64,000 nt of DNA, from NCBI RefSeq assembly GCF_000445445.1, contig NZ_ASXP01000001.1, positions 70,001-134,000 of the forward strand, read 5' to 3'. A program made the position numbers and the translations under genes. How positions within the stretch are numbered: position 1 is the first letter of the stretch; each line of letters opens with the position of its first letter. The stretch comes from Sporomusa ovata DSM 2662 (GTDB taxonomy: Bacteria; Bacillota; Negativicutes; Sporomusales; Sporomusaceae). The notes under the pieces are model-generated. The model searched no databases. It had not been told where the DNA came from and saw only the letters and a list, made by a program, of their open reading frames with translations. This document shows, in pieces, positions 1 through 8,345 of this stretch.

Positions 1-55
1 GGAAGTGGAGTAATCCATGCAGCTGACTGGTACTAATAGGCCGAGGACTTGACTT
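1..55 (+). rRNA. 23S ribosomal RNA, 3' end (partial)
   Basis: The first bases match the highly conserved 3' terminus of bacterial 23S rRNA (the stretch ending in GGTACTAATAGGCCGAGGAC TTGAC). The gene begins outside the window. The exact mature 3' end cannot be fixed, and 55 is an estimate. No 5S rRNA follows before the tRNA. Confidence 0.93.
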
Positions 56-190
56 AACGACTATTGACATTCGATTTTTGTCTGTCGATTGAGAAAGAAT
101 TAACAGTATCTAATTGTGCGCAGTCTTTCTTCTGTGAAGTTTTCAGGGAACATTACCTTCATAAAAAAAGATAATCAAAAGTTGTAAATT

Positions 191-204
191 GACAATTAAT
201 TGTC
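191..204. repeat. Perfect 14-bp palindrome in rRNA-tRNA spacer
   Basis: GACAATTAATTGTC is its own reverse complement and lies 9 bp before tRNA-Asn. It may help RNA processing or be chance. The rest of the 56-212 spacer shows no 5S rRNA and no other gene. Confidence 0.4.
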
Positions 205-212
205 GAATATAT

Positions 213-288
213 TCCTTGATAGCTCAGTTGGTAGAGCAATCGGCTGTTAACCGATTTGTCGTAGGTTCGAGTCCTACTCGAGGAGCCA
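213..288 (+). tRNA. tRNA-Asn (GTT)
   Basis: The sequence folds as a cloverleaf: acceptor TCCTTGA (213-219) pairs with TCGAGGA (278-284), the discriminator is G, and CCA is encoded at 286-288. The anticodon loop has GTT, so the tRNA reads Asn codons. It lies downstream of the 23S rRNA and is probably co-transcribed with it. Confidence 0.96.
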
Positions 289-303
289 CTTTGTTTTAAA
301 AAA

Positions 304-331
304 GGCATTCACATTTGTGAATGCCTTTTTT
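304..331 (+). terminator. Rho-independent terminator of the rRNA-tRNA unit
   Basis: A perfect 9-bp stem GGCATTCAC/GTGAATGCC with a 4-nt loop is followed by a run of T. It ends the rRNA-tRNA-Asn transcript. Confidence 0.93.
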
Positions 332-1129
332 AATTATCCAGATGGAAAGCATAACTTTCCCTGAATTGAACAAGTAGGTTTCTGTTGGCATCCTAAAGGC
401 CTAAGAAATTTATGGGTCTGTCAAATGGCAGCCTCTTTTTCGTATACCTACCATTTCGAAAAGTGCGGGGAAAGGTAAAAATAATGTAATTAAAACAATT
501 TAATTATAAAATTCTACAATTTTTGGAAGTAAATATTAATTAAAACATCATTAAATATCGAAAATAGCGAATACATCATTTCGAAAGCAACGTTGATATA
601 AGTGCAGTTTGTTACTCAACTCATGATTATATAAACGCAACTCATACCAAAATACTTGCATGGTAAATTTTGCATACTATAATAAAACTACAATATGTCA
701 AAGATGATAGCGCTTTTGTTTTGGATGAAACTTGCTACCATATTGTCCTTACTTTTGTAAAATAATCAATTGTGCGGATAATTGCAACTCAATTCTCGAA
801 ATTCAAAAAAAAACGACAATTCCCCTGTGGTTTCATTAAAAGATGTACCTAGTTGTATAGGCTATATGTCCTATACATTGTAAATTGACATTATTGTTGT
901 GAGATTAGTTAAAGGAGTGTCGAAAACAGGAGTAATAAAGTTGTTGAAATTAATTGTATTACTATTTAGAATGGGCATTAGTGACTTGTTTACAGTTATT
1001 ACCAAACAGAACAAATATACATATATTTCTCTGTGAGGCAAGCACATGATGTGGGCCTTTAGTCCTGATAGTTTCGACGGTAAGGCTTGGAACATATAAA
1101 AAATAACTGCTGTATGAGGAGGCCAAAAA
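332..1129 (+). other. Long intergenic region and leader of the LytTR gene
   Basis: About 800 bp without a convincing gene. It holds the promoter and direct-repeat site at 617-683. That implies a 5' leader of about 440 nt before the regulator start at 1130. I could not assign the leader to a known riboswitch class. A lone half-site-like GCAACTC occurs near 784 with no partner 21 bp away. The minus-strand reading frame at 871-1137 has no ribosome site and looks spurious. Confidence 0.6.
617..683 (+). promoter_or_regulatory. LytTR-type direct-repeat site plus sigma-A promoter (copy 1)
   Basis: CAACTCAT occurs at 617-624 and again at 638-645, a period of exactly 21 bp, which fits the paired 9-bp half-sites with 12-bp spacer typical of LytTR-family (AgrA-like) regulators. 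TTGCAT (656-661) and TATAAT (678-683), 16 bp apart, form a promoter. The second half-site begins 18 bp before the -35 box. A near copy with the same geometry lies at 1866-1933. Confidence 0.72.
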
Positions 1130-1840
1130 ATGGTCAAAGTCGTATTGATTGATGATGAACGTTATTTTTTAGAAAAACTGGCAAGTGAGTTGGGTTCTGG
1201 AGTGGAAGTAGCAGGTAATTTTTTTAACATGTTTGATGCGGTAGAAAAAATAAAAAAAATAAAGATAACAGGCATGTTCTCTGAAGATCGAATTCCTGCA
1301 AAAGAATTGCTAAAAGAGTCCGGCGTAAGATTAAATCGTGTTTCAGATACTGAAATTCTCCTTGTAATGGCACATGACCAATCTGCTTTAAAATCGTTTA
1401 AAATTGATGAAGGAAATGAAGAGGTAATACAAAAGCAAATAGCCTTAAAAAAGTCTGATCGGATATCCTTATGGGAAGGTGAAAGAATTGTCCTTGTAGA
1501 TATTGCAAAAATTGCTTGCTGCTTTTTACAAAAAGGGAATCGCAAAGTTACAGTTGTGGCTGAGAACAAAACGTATCAAAGCAATTATACGTTAAATGCC
1601 TTTTTGAATAAAATAGGGGAAAACAGATTGATTCGTTGTCACCGAAGTTTTGCTATCAATCCCGACTTTTTATCAGAGATGGTTCCAGGAGAAAACAATA
1701 CTATGGTTGCTAAGGTCACTGGTTATAATGGTGAAATTCCAGTCAGTAGACAATATAGTCCTATTCTTAGGACGATTGCCGGACTACACACTAGGGCTGA
1801 CTGTAAAAAGAATATAATGCTTCCATTAGTCTCTGAGTAG
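1130..1840 (+). CDS. LytTR-family transcriptional regulator with degenerate receiver
   Basis: A 236-residue protein. The N-terminal half resembles a LytR/AgrA receiver (acidic pocket DD at 8-9, an ALKSFKI segment matching the usual ALKAFEV). When aligned on Pro56, the phosphoryl-acceptor Asp position is Glu52, with Asp53 next to it. The conserved Thr before the A-x-D segment is Met, and the Lys-Pro motif is missing. The C-terminal half, about 105-215, is a LytTR DNA-binding domain (CHRSFAIN motif). No histidine kinase is adjacent. The start is ATG after GAGGAGG. It sits between two copies of a LytTR-type operator, so it probably activates both itself and the EPS operon downstream. Domain assignment is strong; constitutive activity is inference. 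Confidence 0.88.
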   Translation: MVKVVLIDDERYFLEKLASELGSGVEVAGNFFNMFDAVEKIKKIKITGMFSEDRIPAKELLKESGVRLNRVSDTEILLVMAHDQSALKSFKIDEGNEEVIQKQIALKKSDRISLWEGERIVLVDIAKIACCFLQKGNRKVTVVAENKTYQSNYTLNAFLNKIGENRLIRCHRSFAINPDFLSEMVPGENNTMVAKVTGYNGEIPVSRQYSPILRTIAGLHTRADCKKNIMLPLVSE

Positions 1841-1865
1841 TACAACAAGACCGCATCTTGTAAAT

Positions 1866-1933
1866 CAACTTATGGCCGTATAAACGTAACTTATACCAAA
1901 ATACTTGCGTGAAAAAAACTGTAAGGATATAAT
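1866..1933 (+). promoter_or_regulatory. LytTR-type direct-repeat site plus sigma-A promoter (copy 2, EPS operon)
   Basis: CAACTTAT (1866-1873) and TAACTTAT (1887-1894) are again 21 bp apart, followed by the same ACCAAAATACTTGC stretch as in copy 1. TTGCGT (1905-1910) and TATAAT (1928-1933) are spaced 17 bp. The second half-site again starts 18 bp before the -35 box, so the regulator would sit on the same face relative to RNA polymerase in both promoters. It drives the EPS operon beginning at 2007. Confidence 0.75.
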
Positions 1934-2006
1934 AAGAACTACTAAAATACATTTTTTTCCAAATAATAAAAGTTTATGCTTGAGACCAAGCTATGGAGGT
2001 TAAATA

Positions 2007-2636
2007 ATGAGAAAGACAGTGAGTATTGTCCTAGTTCTTCTCATGACATTGAGTGTAGCCAGTATTGTCTGTGCCGAGGATTATCTCCTAGGGCCGGGAG
2101 ATGTATTGGACATCAGAGTACTGGATTTCGACGAACTGCAGGTCAAAGATCTGATTGTTAGGAATGACGGCAAAATCGCATTTCCCATAGTTGGTGAGAT
2201 ACGAGCCAGTGGACTTTCCCCCGGTCAGTTGACGAATATTATCACTGCCGGAATTAGCCATTATGCGAGGGAGCCGAAGGTTACAGTAAATGTAATAAAA
2301 TATCGTACCACGCGCATTTATGTATTGGGTGAGGTAGCGAGACCAGGGATGTACGAGTTGGAAAAGCAGCACTTACTGCTTGATGCGATCGGAGCAGCGG
2401 GTGGCTATACCAAGGATGCTTTAAAAAAGAAAGCCTATATCATTCGCAAGAATAGCCATAGTCAACCTGAATCAGTTAACTTGATTAAACTTCTAAGACA
2501 AGGTGATATGACTCAGAACTGTGTATTAAATGATGGAGATGTGGTGTATTTTGCTGCTAGCGGACGGATTGACTTTAACAGAGATATACTTCCGTTTTTC
2601 AGCATAGCCTACCAAATTAAGGAACTTAACGATTGA
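2007..2636 (+). CDS. Polysaccharide export protein (Wza-like, periplasmic/outer membrane)
   Basis: A 209-residue protein with an N-terminal signal peptide (hydrophobic 5-21, probable cleavage after Ala23). A Poly_export domain starts at YLLGPGDVLDIRVL, followed by an SLBB-type segment (IYVLGEVARPGMYEL). This family forms the outer-membrane exit channel for capsule or EPS in Gram-negative envelopes, so it supports a diderm organism. It is shorter than E. coli Wza and lacks an obvious lipobox. The start is ATG preceded by ATGGAGG. It is the first gene of the EPS operon, under the LytTR-type promoter. Confidence 0.92.
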   Translation: MRKTVSIVLVLLMTLSVASIVCAEDYLLGPGDVLDIRVLDFDELQVKDLIVRNDGKIAFPIVGEIRASGLSPGQLTNIITAGISHYAREPKVTVNVIKYRTTRIYVLGEVARPGMYELEKQHLLLDAIGAAGGYTKDALKKKAYIIRKNSHSQPESVNLIKLLRQGDMTQNCVLNDGDVVYFAASGRIDFNRDILPFFSIAYQIKELND

Positions 2637-2685
2637 ATTAGATTGTGTTATATGGATTGTTTGAACTTACACGGAGGAATGTGAA

Positions 2686-4128
2686 ATGACTCAAGTAACC
2701 AGTGATTTGCAAAAATGCAGATGGCTTATCAAAAAAAGATATGGACTAATCCTAACAACCTGCTTAATAGGAGTGATTCTCGCTTTGATTGTCAATCTTA
2801 ACACTTCGCCTATATACGAAGCTGTAACTAGTCTAAGGATTAAGCAATCTCAAGAATTGCCCTTGTTTGCTGGTCTGACAGGCGGTTCTCAGCTCAATGT
2901 TAAACAAACTATGGCAAATTATGCTGCAATGCTTAAGAGTCGTACGATTGTACAGGCAGCTATTGATCAGATATACGAAGGTAAAGGTGCTTCTCCCCTA
3001 TATGAACAACTAATTTCCCGTATCACAATTAATCCGGCCAAGGAAGCGGATATCCTATATATCACGGTACAGTCTAGGTCACCAGAGGAAGCGCAATTGT
3101 TTGCCAATACCCTCAGTCAAAATCTCGTTTCTTTGTTGGCAAACGAACAAGGCGCAGTCAGGGAATTCATCGGCCAGCGACTGAAGGATTCCAAACAGGA
3201 ACTAGAGCAAGCGGAAGGACTATTAGAAAAATATAAAAGAGACCAAAAGATGATTGGTGCTGATATTCAGTCTAGGGCAATGGCAGATAAGCTTTCCGCG
3301 CTCGACAAAATGGTAGCAGAAAACACAGTGAATCTAGTAACTGCTCAGGCGAAACTTGGCAATGCTGAGAGGCAATTAGCAGGACAAAATCCAGGCCTTG
3401 TGGCTGACAACCCACTAATTCAACAATATAAGTCCAAATTGGCAGATTCGGAAGTAGAATTAGCAAGCCTATTACCTAAATATGCAGACAATCATACGAA
3501 AGTTATGTCGCTCAGGGCGGCTATAACAGAAACCAGAGCCAAGCTGAATGCGGAAGTGGCGAGTGTTCTTAATTCTGAAGCTGCTTCTGGAAATCCAATC
3601 AACCAAACACTGTTGCAGGAAAAAATAATGGCGGAAGCGGATATAGCTGCTGCTTCGGCGCAAAAAAAAGTCATTGGAAGTATATTAGCCAATAGTGAAA
3701 AGGATATGGCGTCTCTTCCAGCTAAGGAGCAGGGGATAACACGCTTGATGCGAGACGTGCAAGTAGCTCAGGAAATATATATTATGCTAGATAAGCGCTA
3801 TGAAGAAGCGCGAATTAATGAGGTAATGCAGCCTAGAGATGTCAAGGTGCTGGATGCAGCTATTGCTCCTGACTTACCGGTTAAATCTCGAAAGACGCTA
3901 ATCTTGTTAATTGGGGTGGTGCTTGGACTATTTGTAGGAACAGCAATAGCATTTTTACTTGAATACAATAAACGGCCAATTCTTAATGATCAAGAGGCTA
4001 AGGGGCTTTTGGGATTACCCGTTTTAGGAGTTATACCGGTTTTTGAAGATATTAATCTGCCAAGAGAGTCGTTTGGAAATAAAGTCCTTAGATTATTTTC
4101 TCTAAATAGGTTTAAATTGAAAAAATGA
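2686..4128 (+). CDS. Polysaccharide co-polymerase / chain-length regulator (Wzz/GumC family)
   Basis: A 480-residue inner-membrane protein with a TM segment near 19-38, a large periplasmic coiled-coil region (about 160-360, with QAEGLLEKYKRDQ-type heptads), and a second TM segment near 400-422. This is the PCP-2a layout that controls polymer length and links the polymerase to the outer-membrane channel. The C-terminal tail is short and has no kinase domain; the cognate kinase is the next gene. RBS GGAGG lies just upstream of the ATG. Confidence 0.92.
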   Translation: MTQVTSDLQKCRWLIKKRYGLILTTCLIGVILALIVNLNTSPIYEAVTSLRIKQSQELPLFAGLTGGSQLNVKQTMANYAAMLKSRTIVQAAIDQIYEGKGASPLYEQLISRITINPAKEADILYITVQSRSPEEAQLFANTLSQNLVSLLANEQGAVREFIGQRLKDSKQELEQAEGLLEKYKRDQKMIGADIQSRAMADKLSALDKMVAENTVNLVTAQAKLGNAERQLAGQNPGLVADNPLIQQYKSKLADSEVELASLLPKYADNHTKVMSLRAAITETRAKLNAEVASVLNSEAASGNPINQTLLQEKIMAEADIAAASAQKKVIGSILANSEKDMASLPAKEQGITRLMRDVQVAQEIYIMLDKRYEEARINEVMQPRDVKVLDAAIAPDLPVKSRKTLILLIGVVLGLFVGTAIAFLLEYNKRPILNDQEAKGLLGLPVLGVIPVFEDINLPRESFGNKVLRLFSLNRFKLKK

Positions 4129-4178
4129 CATTAAATACTGGTAATGATTAAAAATACAGATGTGAGGTTAGATGTTAA

Positions 4179-4874
4179 ATGATGAATGACAGAACGTTGA
4201 TTGTAAATCATAGTCCTAAATCTATTTGGGCTGAAGCATTCCGAGCGTTTAGAACAAAGATATTACATTCAAAAAAAGGCAGTATTGTGAAGAGTATATT
4301 AGTTACAAGTGCCGGTGCCGGAGAAGGGAAGTCTGTGACGGTCGCTAACACTGCTGTTGTGTTAGCGCAGACAGGCAAGAAAGTAATTTTAATGGATTGT
4401 GATTTACGTAAACCTGTTCAACATGAAATTTTTAAGAAAAGAAAAACAAACCGTGGTCTGACAAACGTTTTAAATGGGGAATGCTCAATATCAGATATCG
4501 TACAAGATACTGGTATCCCTAATCTTCAACTGATTACCAGCGGTTCAATACGATTCAATCCATCTGAGCTTCTGGACTCTGATAAATTTAAGGAAACGAT
4601 ATCCTCACTCAAGAGTCAAGCTGACTATATAATTATCGATAGTCCCCCGGTCTTGCCTGTTACTGATGCTTGTATTCTGGGATCGAAGGTGGACGGTATT
4701 ATATTAGTGGTAGGAGTGGGTAAGGTTCAGCCTGAGATGGCTCTAAAGGCTAAGGAGCACATGGAGATAGTCAATGGCAATATATTAGGTATAATAATTA
4801 ATCATTACGAGAATTTTGTAGAGCAGAGTGCTTATTATCATTATTGTGAGAATGTAGAGAAAGCTGCAAATTGA
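4179..4874 (+). CDS. CpsD/CapB-family BY-kinase (tyrosine autokinase)
   Basis: A 231-residue cytoplasmic P-loop protein. Walker A is SAGAGEGKS (44-52), Walker A' is ILMDCDLRKP (about 71-80), and Walker B is IIIDSPPVL. The C-terminus carries a small Tyr cluster (Y219, Y220, Y222), the usual autophosphorylation site. With the co-polymerase at 2686 it forms the split, Gram-positive-style kinase/adaptor pair that controls EPS assembly. The first of two Met codons is used here; the second is equally possible. Confidence 0.93.
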   Translation: MMNDRTLIVNHSPKSIWAEAFRAFRTKILHSKKGSIVKSILVTSAGAGEGKSVTVANTAVVLAQTGKKVILMDCDLRKPVQHEIFKKRKTNRGLTNVLNGECSISDIVQDTGIPNLQLITSGSIRFNPSELLDSDKFKETISSLKSQADYIIIDSPPVLPVTDACILGSKVDGIILVVGVGKVQPEMALKAKEHMEIVNGNILGIIINHYENFVEQSAYYHYCENVEKAAN

Positions 4875-4893
4875 TCAATAGGGGGATGTTTTT

Positions 4894-6813
4894 ATGCGGC
4901 GCAAATTATTCGTAGTGATTTTGCTATTAATTGATACAGCTATTGTTAGCTTAACACCGCTTTTGGCACTAATGATTCGTTTTGAGGAAACGACTGTTGA
5001 CGTTTTGTTTATAACATTTCTGTTTCCTCTGATGCCACTGCTTATCTTTACTCGTCTTATAACTTTCTATGTGTTCGGTCTATATCATCGTTTGTGGCGT
5101 TATGCCAGTATTAATGAGTTACTAGCGGTAGGCGAAGCAGTGACATTAAGTTCGATAATCATCATAACTTATACCGCGATCATTGGCCCTGAAATACCCA
5201 AAAGCGTTCACTTTATAAGTTGGTTCTTAGCTATTATTCTGATTGGTTTATCAAGATTATGTGTGCGTATAACCTCTTATTTGAGACAGGTAAAGGGCAA
5301 AAAAGACACGTCTACTGTTCTAATTGTTGGCGCCGGCGATGCTGGGGCAATGATAGCCCGGGAAATTAAGCACAGCTATAACGGTAATAAAACTATAATT
5401 GGCTTTATTGATGATGATCCCTATAAGCACAACCAAATGATATTTGGAGTTAAAATCATGGGTGATAGGTCGGTAATAAGACAAACTGTGAAAGAGTATC
5501 AAGTTAATGAAATTATCATTGCAATGCCCTCAATAGGTGGAAACATGGTTCGGGAAATATTAGATGAATGCAAACAAACAGGATGTACAGTCAAAACCCT
5601 ACCTGGTATGTATGAGATTATTGAGGGCAAGGTCACAGTCCAACAGTTGCGAGATGTAGACTTGGAGGATTTGTTAAGAAGAGATCCGGTTCAGCTTGAT
5701 TTGAGTGAAATTGCTAGATATATCAGTGGGAAGAATGTTCTTGTAACTGGTGCAGGCGGGTCTATTGGATCAGAACTGTGTCGGCAAATCGCCAAACTAT
5801 CTCCTAGTAAGCTTTTGCTTCTAGGAAAAGGTGAAAATAGCATTTATGAAATTGACAGAGAATTACGAATAAAATTTCCTAATATCAATATTAAACCTAT
5901 TATTGCGGATATACGCGATAATGAAAGGATCAATAATGTATTTATTGCTGATAAACCTCACGTAGTATTCCATGCTGCAGCCCATAAACATGTTCCGCTT
6001 ATGGAGCTTCAGCCTAAGGAAGCAGTACGGAACAATATTTTTGGTACAAAAGTCGTTGCTGAGGCAGCAGACCGAGTCGGTTCAGAAGTCTTTGTTATGA
6101 TTTCAACAGATAAAGCAGTAAATCCGAGCAGTGTAATGGGAGCTACCAAAAGGGTAGCAGAGCTAGTAATTCAAAGCATCAGTAGGGTTAGCAGTACAAA
6201 ATTTGTGGCTGTCCGATTTGGCAATGTACTAGGAAGCCGAGGTAGTGTAATACCCTTGTTTAAAAAACAGATAGCCGCAGGTGGCCCAATTACAATTACC
6301 CATCCCGATATGAAGCGGTATTTCATGACCATTCCTGAAGCCGTACAACTGGTTCTACAGGCTGGGTCTATGGCTAAGGGGGGAGAGGTTTTTGTATTAG
6401 ATATGGGGCAACCAGTTAAAATTGTAGATCTGGCACGTGACCTAATAGAGTTATCAGGGCTTGTTCTAAATTCAGATATAAAAATCGAATATACGGGAAC
6501 AAGGCCAGGAGAGAAGCTTTTTGAAGAATTGTTGACTGCTGAAGAAGGTACGAATGTAACCGAGCATGAGAAAATTTATGCCGCGAACATTAAAGCATCT
6601 AATGAAAGCCAACTTCGGCAGGGGCTCGCCGCATTGAGGCAGGCAAGCCGTGGTGATGAAGTAATTGATATTATAAAGATATTGGTACCAACATATTCGA
6701 GTGGGAGTTCATTTAAACCAAGCTCATTCAAAAATAAAAACAGTGAGGTGGAGACTCAAATTCCTGAAATGGGGAGCTATCAAACGGCAACAGGACTGGG
6801 TGCAGTACATTGA
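4894..6813 (+). CDS. Nucleoside-diphosphate-sugar 4,6-dehydratase (PglF/CapD/FlaA1 family)
   Basis: A 639-residue membrane protein. It has about four TM helices in the first 120 residues, then a first Rossmann segment (VLIVGAGDAGAMIA), then the catalytic SDR domain with VLVTGAGGSIGSE and the DKAVNPSSVMGATKR motif. In that motif Met replaces the usual SDR Tyr, as in PglF-type UDP-GlcNAc C4/C6 dehydratases. It probably makes the 4-keto-6-deoxy sugar used by the aminotransferase at 19295, in a bacillosamine or QuiNAc4N-type route. The C-terminal roughly 40 residues are low-complexity. Confidence 0.9.
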   Translation: MRRKLFVVILLLIDTAIVSLTPLLALMIRFEETTVDVLFITFLFPLMPLLIFTRLITFYVFGLYHRLWRYASINELLAVGEAVTLSSIIIITYTAIIGPEIPKSVHFISWFLAIILIGLSRLCVRITSYLRQVKGKKDTSTVLIVGAGDAGAMIAREIKHSYNGNKTIIGFIDDDPYKHNQMIFGVKIMGDRSVIRQTVKEYQVNEIIIAMPSIGGNMVREILDECKQTGCTVKTLPGMYEIIEGKVTVQQLRDVDLEDLLRRDPVQLDLSEIARYISGKNVLVTGAGGSIGSELCRQIAKLSPSKLLLLGKGENSIYEIDRELRIKFPNINIKPIIADIRDNERINNVFIADKPHVVFHAAAHKHVPLMELQPKEAVRNNIFGTKVVAEAADRVGSEVFVMISTDKAVNPSSVMGATKRVAELVIQSISRVSSTKFVAVRFGNVLGSRGSVIPLFKKQIAAGGPITITHPDMKRYFMTIPEAVQLVLQAGSMAKGGEVFVLDMGQPVKIVDLARDLIELSGLVLNSDIKIEYTGTRPGEKLFEELLTAEEGTNVTEHEKIYAANIKASNESQLRQGLAALRQASRGDEVIDIIKILVPTYSSGSSFKPSSFKNKNSEVETQIPEMGSYQTATGLGAVH

Positions 6814-6899
6814 GGAAAAACTCAACAGAGTTACTTTTGAATCAATCCTAGTTAGTTGAATTGTGATGGCTAGCAAGATCAAGTAAAGAGAGAGTTTTT

Positions 6900-7451
6900 A
6901 TGAGATTAAATTATTTACTAAAAACATTATTATATCGGCTGCGGGGAGAATACACTACGGAAAGGCTAATTAAAATGGGTATGAGTGTTGGAGAAAATTT
7001 CAAACGGCTGCATGGAGTAATTCTTGATCCGGCACATTGTTGGCTTATATCTATTGGAGATAATGTTTCAATGGCACCTCGCGTTCATGTTTTAGCTCAC
7101 GATGCTAGTACTTATAATTTTTTAGGTTATACGAAAATAGGCAGAGTGAACATAGGAAATAACGTTTTTATTGGCGCAGAAAGCGTTATTCTTCCAAATG
7201 TAACAATTGGTGATAATGTAATCATTGGTGCAAACAGTACTGTTACAAAGGACATACCATCAAATTGCGTTTATGCGGGAAATCCCGCTAGATATATGTG
7301 CAGTTTAGAAGAATTTATAAAAAAAAACAGGGAACTTATGAAATACAGACCACTCTATGGTAAGGAATATACCACGAGACTCAAAGTAAATAATGAGCAA
7401 AAACGGGAAATGCTAGATGATTTATCTGATGGTTTAGGATTTGTGATTTAG
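6900..7451 (+). CDS. Left-handed beta-helix (hexapeptide) acyltransferase
   Basis: A 183-residue protein with hexapeptide repeats (IGNNVFIGAESVILPNVTIG, then IGANSTVTKDIP and AGNPARYM), the signature of LbH O-/N-acetyltransferases such as maltose acetyltransferase and WcaF. The catalytic His is probably in VLAHDAS. Within the EPS operon it most likely acetylates a sugar precursor or the repeat unit. The substrate cannot be read from the sequence. ATG follows AAAGAGAG. Confidence 0.88.
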   Translation: MRLNYLLKTLLYRLRGEYTTERLIKMGMSVGENFKRLHGVILDPAHCWLISIGDNVSMAPRVHVLAHDASTYNFLGYTKIGRVNIGNNVFIGAESVILPNVTIGDNVIIGANSTVTKDIPSNCVYAGNPARYMCSLEEFIKKNRELMKYRPLYGKEYTTRLKVNNEQKREMLDDLSDGLGFVI

Positions 7452-7481
7452 TATACTGATAAAGATGGAGTGTGAAAAAAT

Positions 7482-8329
7482 TTGGGTGAATATAAAACAG
7501 AATCCAAGAAAGTCTCTGTAATAATGGGAGTGTATAATTGCGAGAGTACCCTCGAAGAGAGCATAGAATCAATTATTAATCAAACATATAATAATTGGGA
7601 ATTAATTATATGTGATGACGGATCTTCGGATAGAACATATGACATTGCGCAGAACTATGCCTTCGATTATCCCAATAAAATTAAGTTGATAAAAAACGAA
7701 ACTAATCTTCATCTTGCAGCTGCACTTAATCGTTGTTTAGAATATGCAACTGGTGAATATGTTGCGCGGATGGATGGCGATGATATATCTTTGCCGGAAA
7801 GGTTCGAGAAGCAGGTTGTTTTTTTAAATTCAAATCCGCAGTATCAAGTTGTTGGTGCGCAAATGATTTCGTTTGATGAAATTGGAGAGAATGGAATAAG
7901 AAGTGTTCCGGAAAAACCAGATAAAACATATCTCAGATATACCCCCCTTTTGCTCACGCTACGATTATGATGAGGAAGAATGTATATGACAAGCTAGGTG
8001 GCTATAGAGTAGATAATGAAGTAACAAGATGTGAAGATGTTGATCTATGGTTCAGGTTTTTTGTTGAGGGATTTCATGGATATAATTTGCAAATCCCATT
8101 ATACAAAGTCAGAGAAGGTATTAAGGATTTTAAACGTAGAAAATTGGTATATGCAATTAATACCGCTAAAGTCTGTTATAAAGGTTATAACTTATTAGGG
8201 TATCCTAGAAGATACTATGTCTTTTTATTAAAACCAATAATAGCTAGTTTAATACCGTCGAAACTGATGAAGTATTATCATAATGTAAAAGATGGGAGAG
8301 CAAGAGATATTTTTTTAAAAAAGGGTTAA
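7482..8329 (+). pseudogene. Glycosyltransferase family 2, frameshifted
   Basis: The first frame (TTG start at 7482, RBS GGAGTG) gives a GT-A fold start (VSVIMGVYNCESTLEESIESI, DDGSSDRTY, ARMDGDDIS) and ends at 7970. The second frame, 7967-8329, carries the continuation (MMRKNVYDKLGGYR, then CEDVDLWFRF). Dropping one C from the six-C run at 7942-7947 joins the frames as PPFAHATIMMRK, the expected GT2 motif. The gene is therefore broken by a +1 shift at a homopolymer: a real mutation, phase variation or a sequencing error. If functional it would add a sugar to the EPS repeat unit. Confidence 0.85.
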
Positions 8330-8345
8330 ATGGAAGGTAGATGCA

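Noticed and set aside
684..1129. c-di-GMP or other known riboswitch in the LytTR leader
   Set aside because: I searched by eye for GEMM, preQ1, SAM and TPP cores and could not match any.
871..1137. Minus-strand 88-codon frame
   Set aside because: No ribosome site, no domain; it lies over the leader of the LytTR gene.
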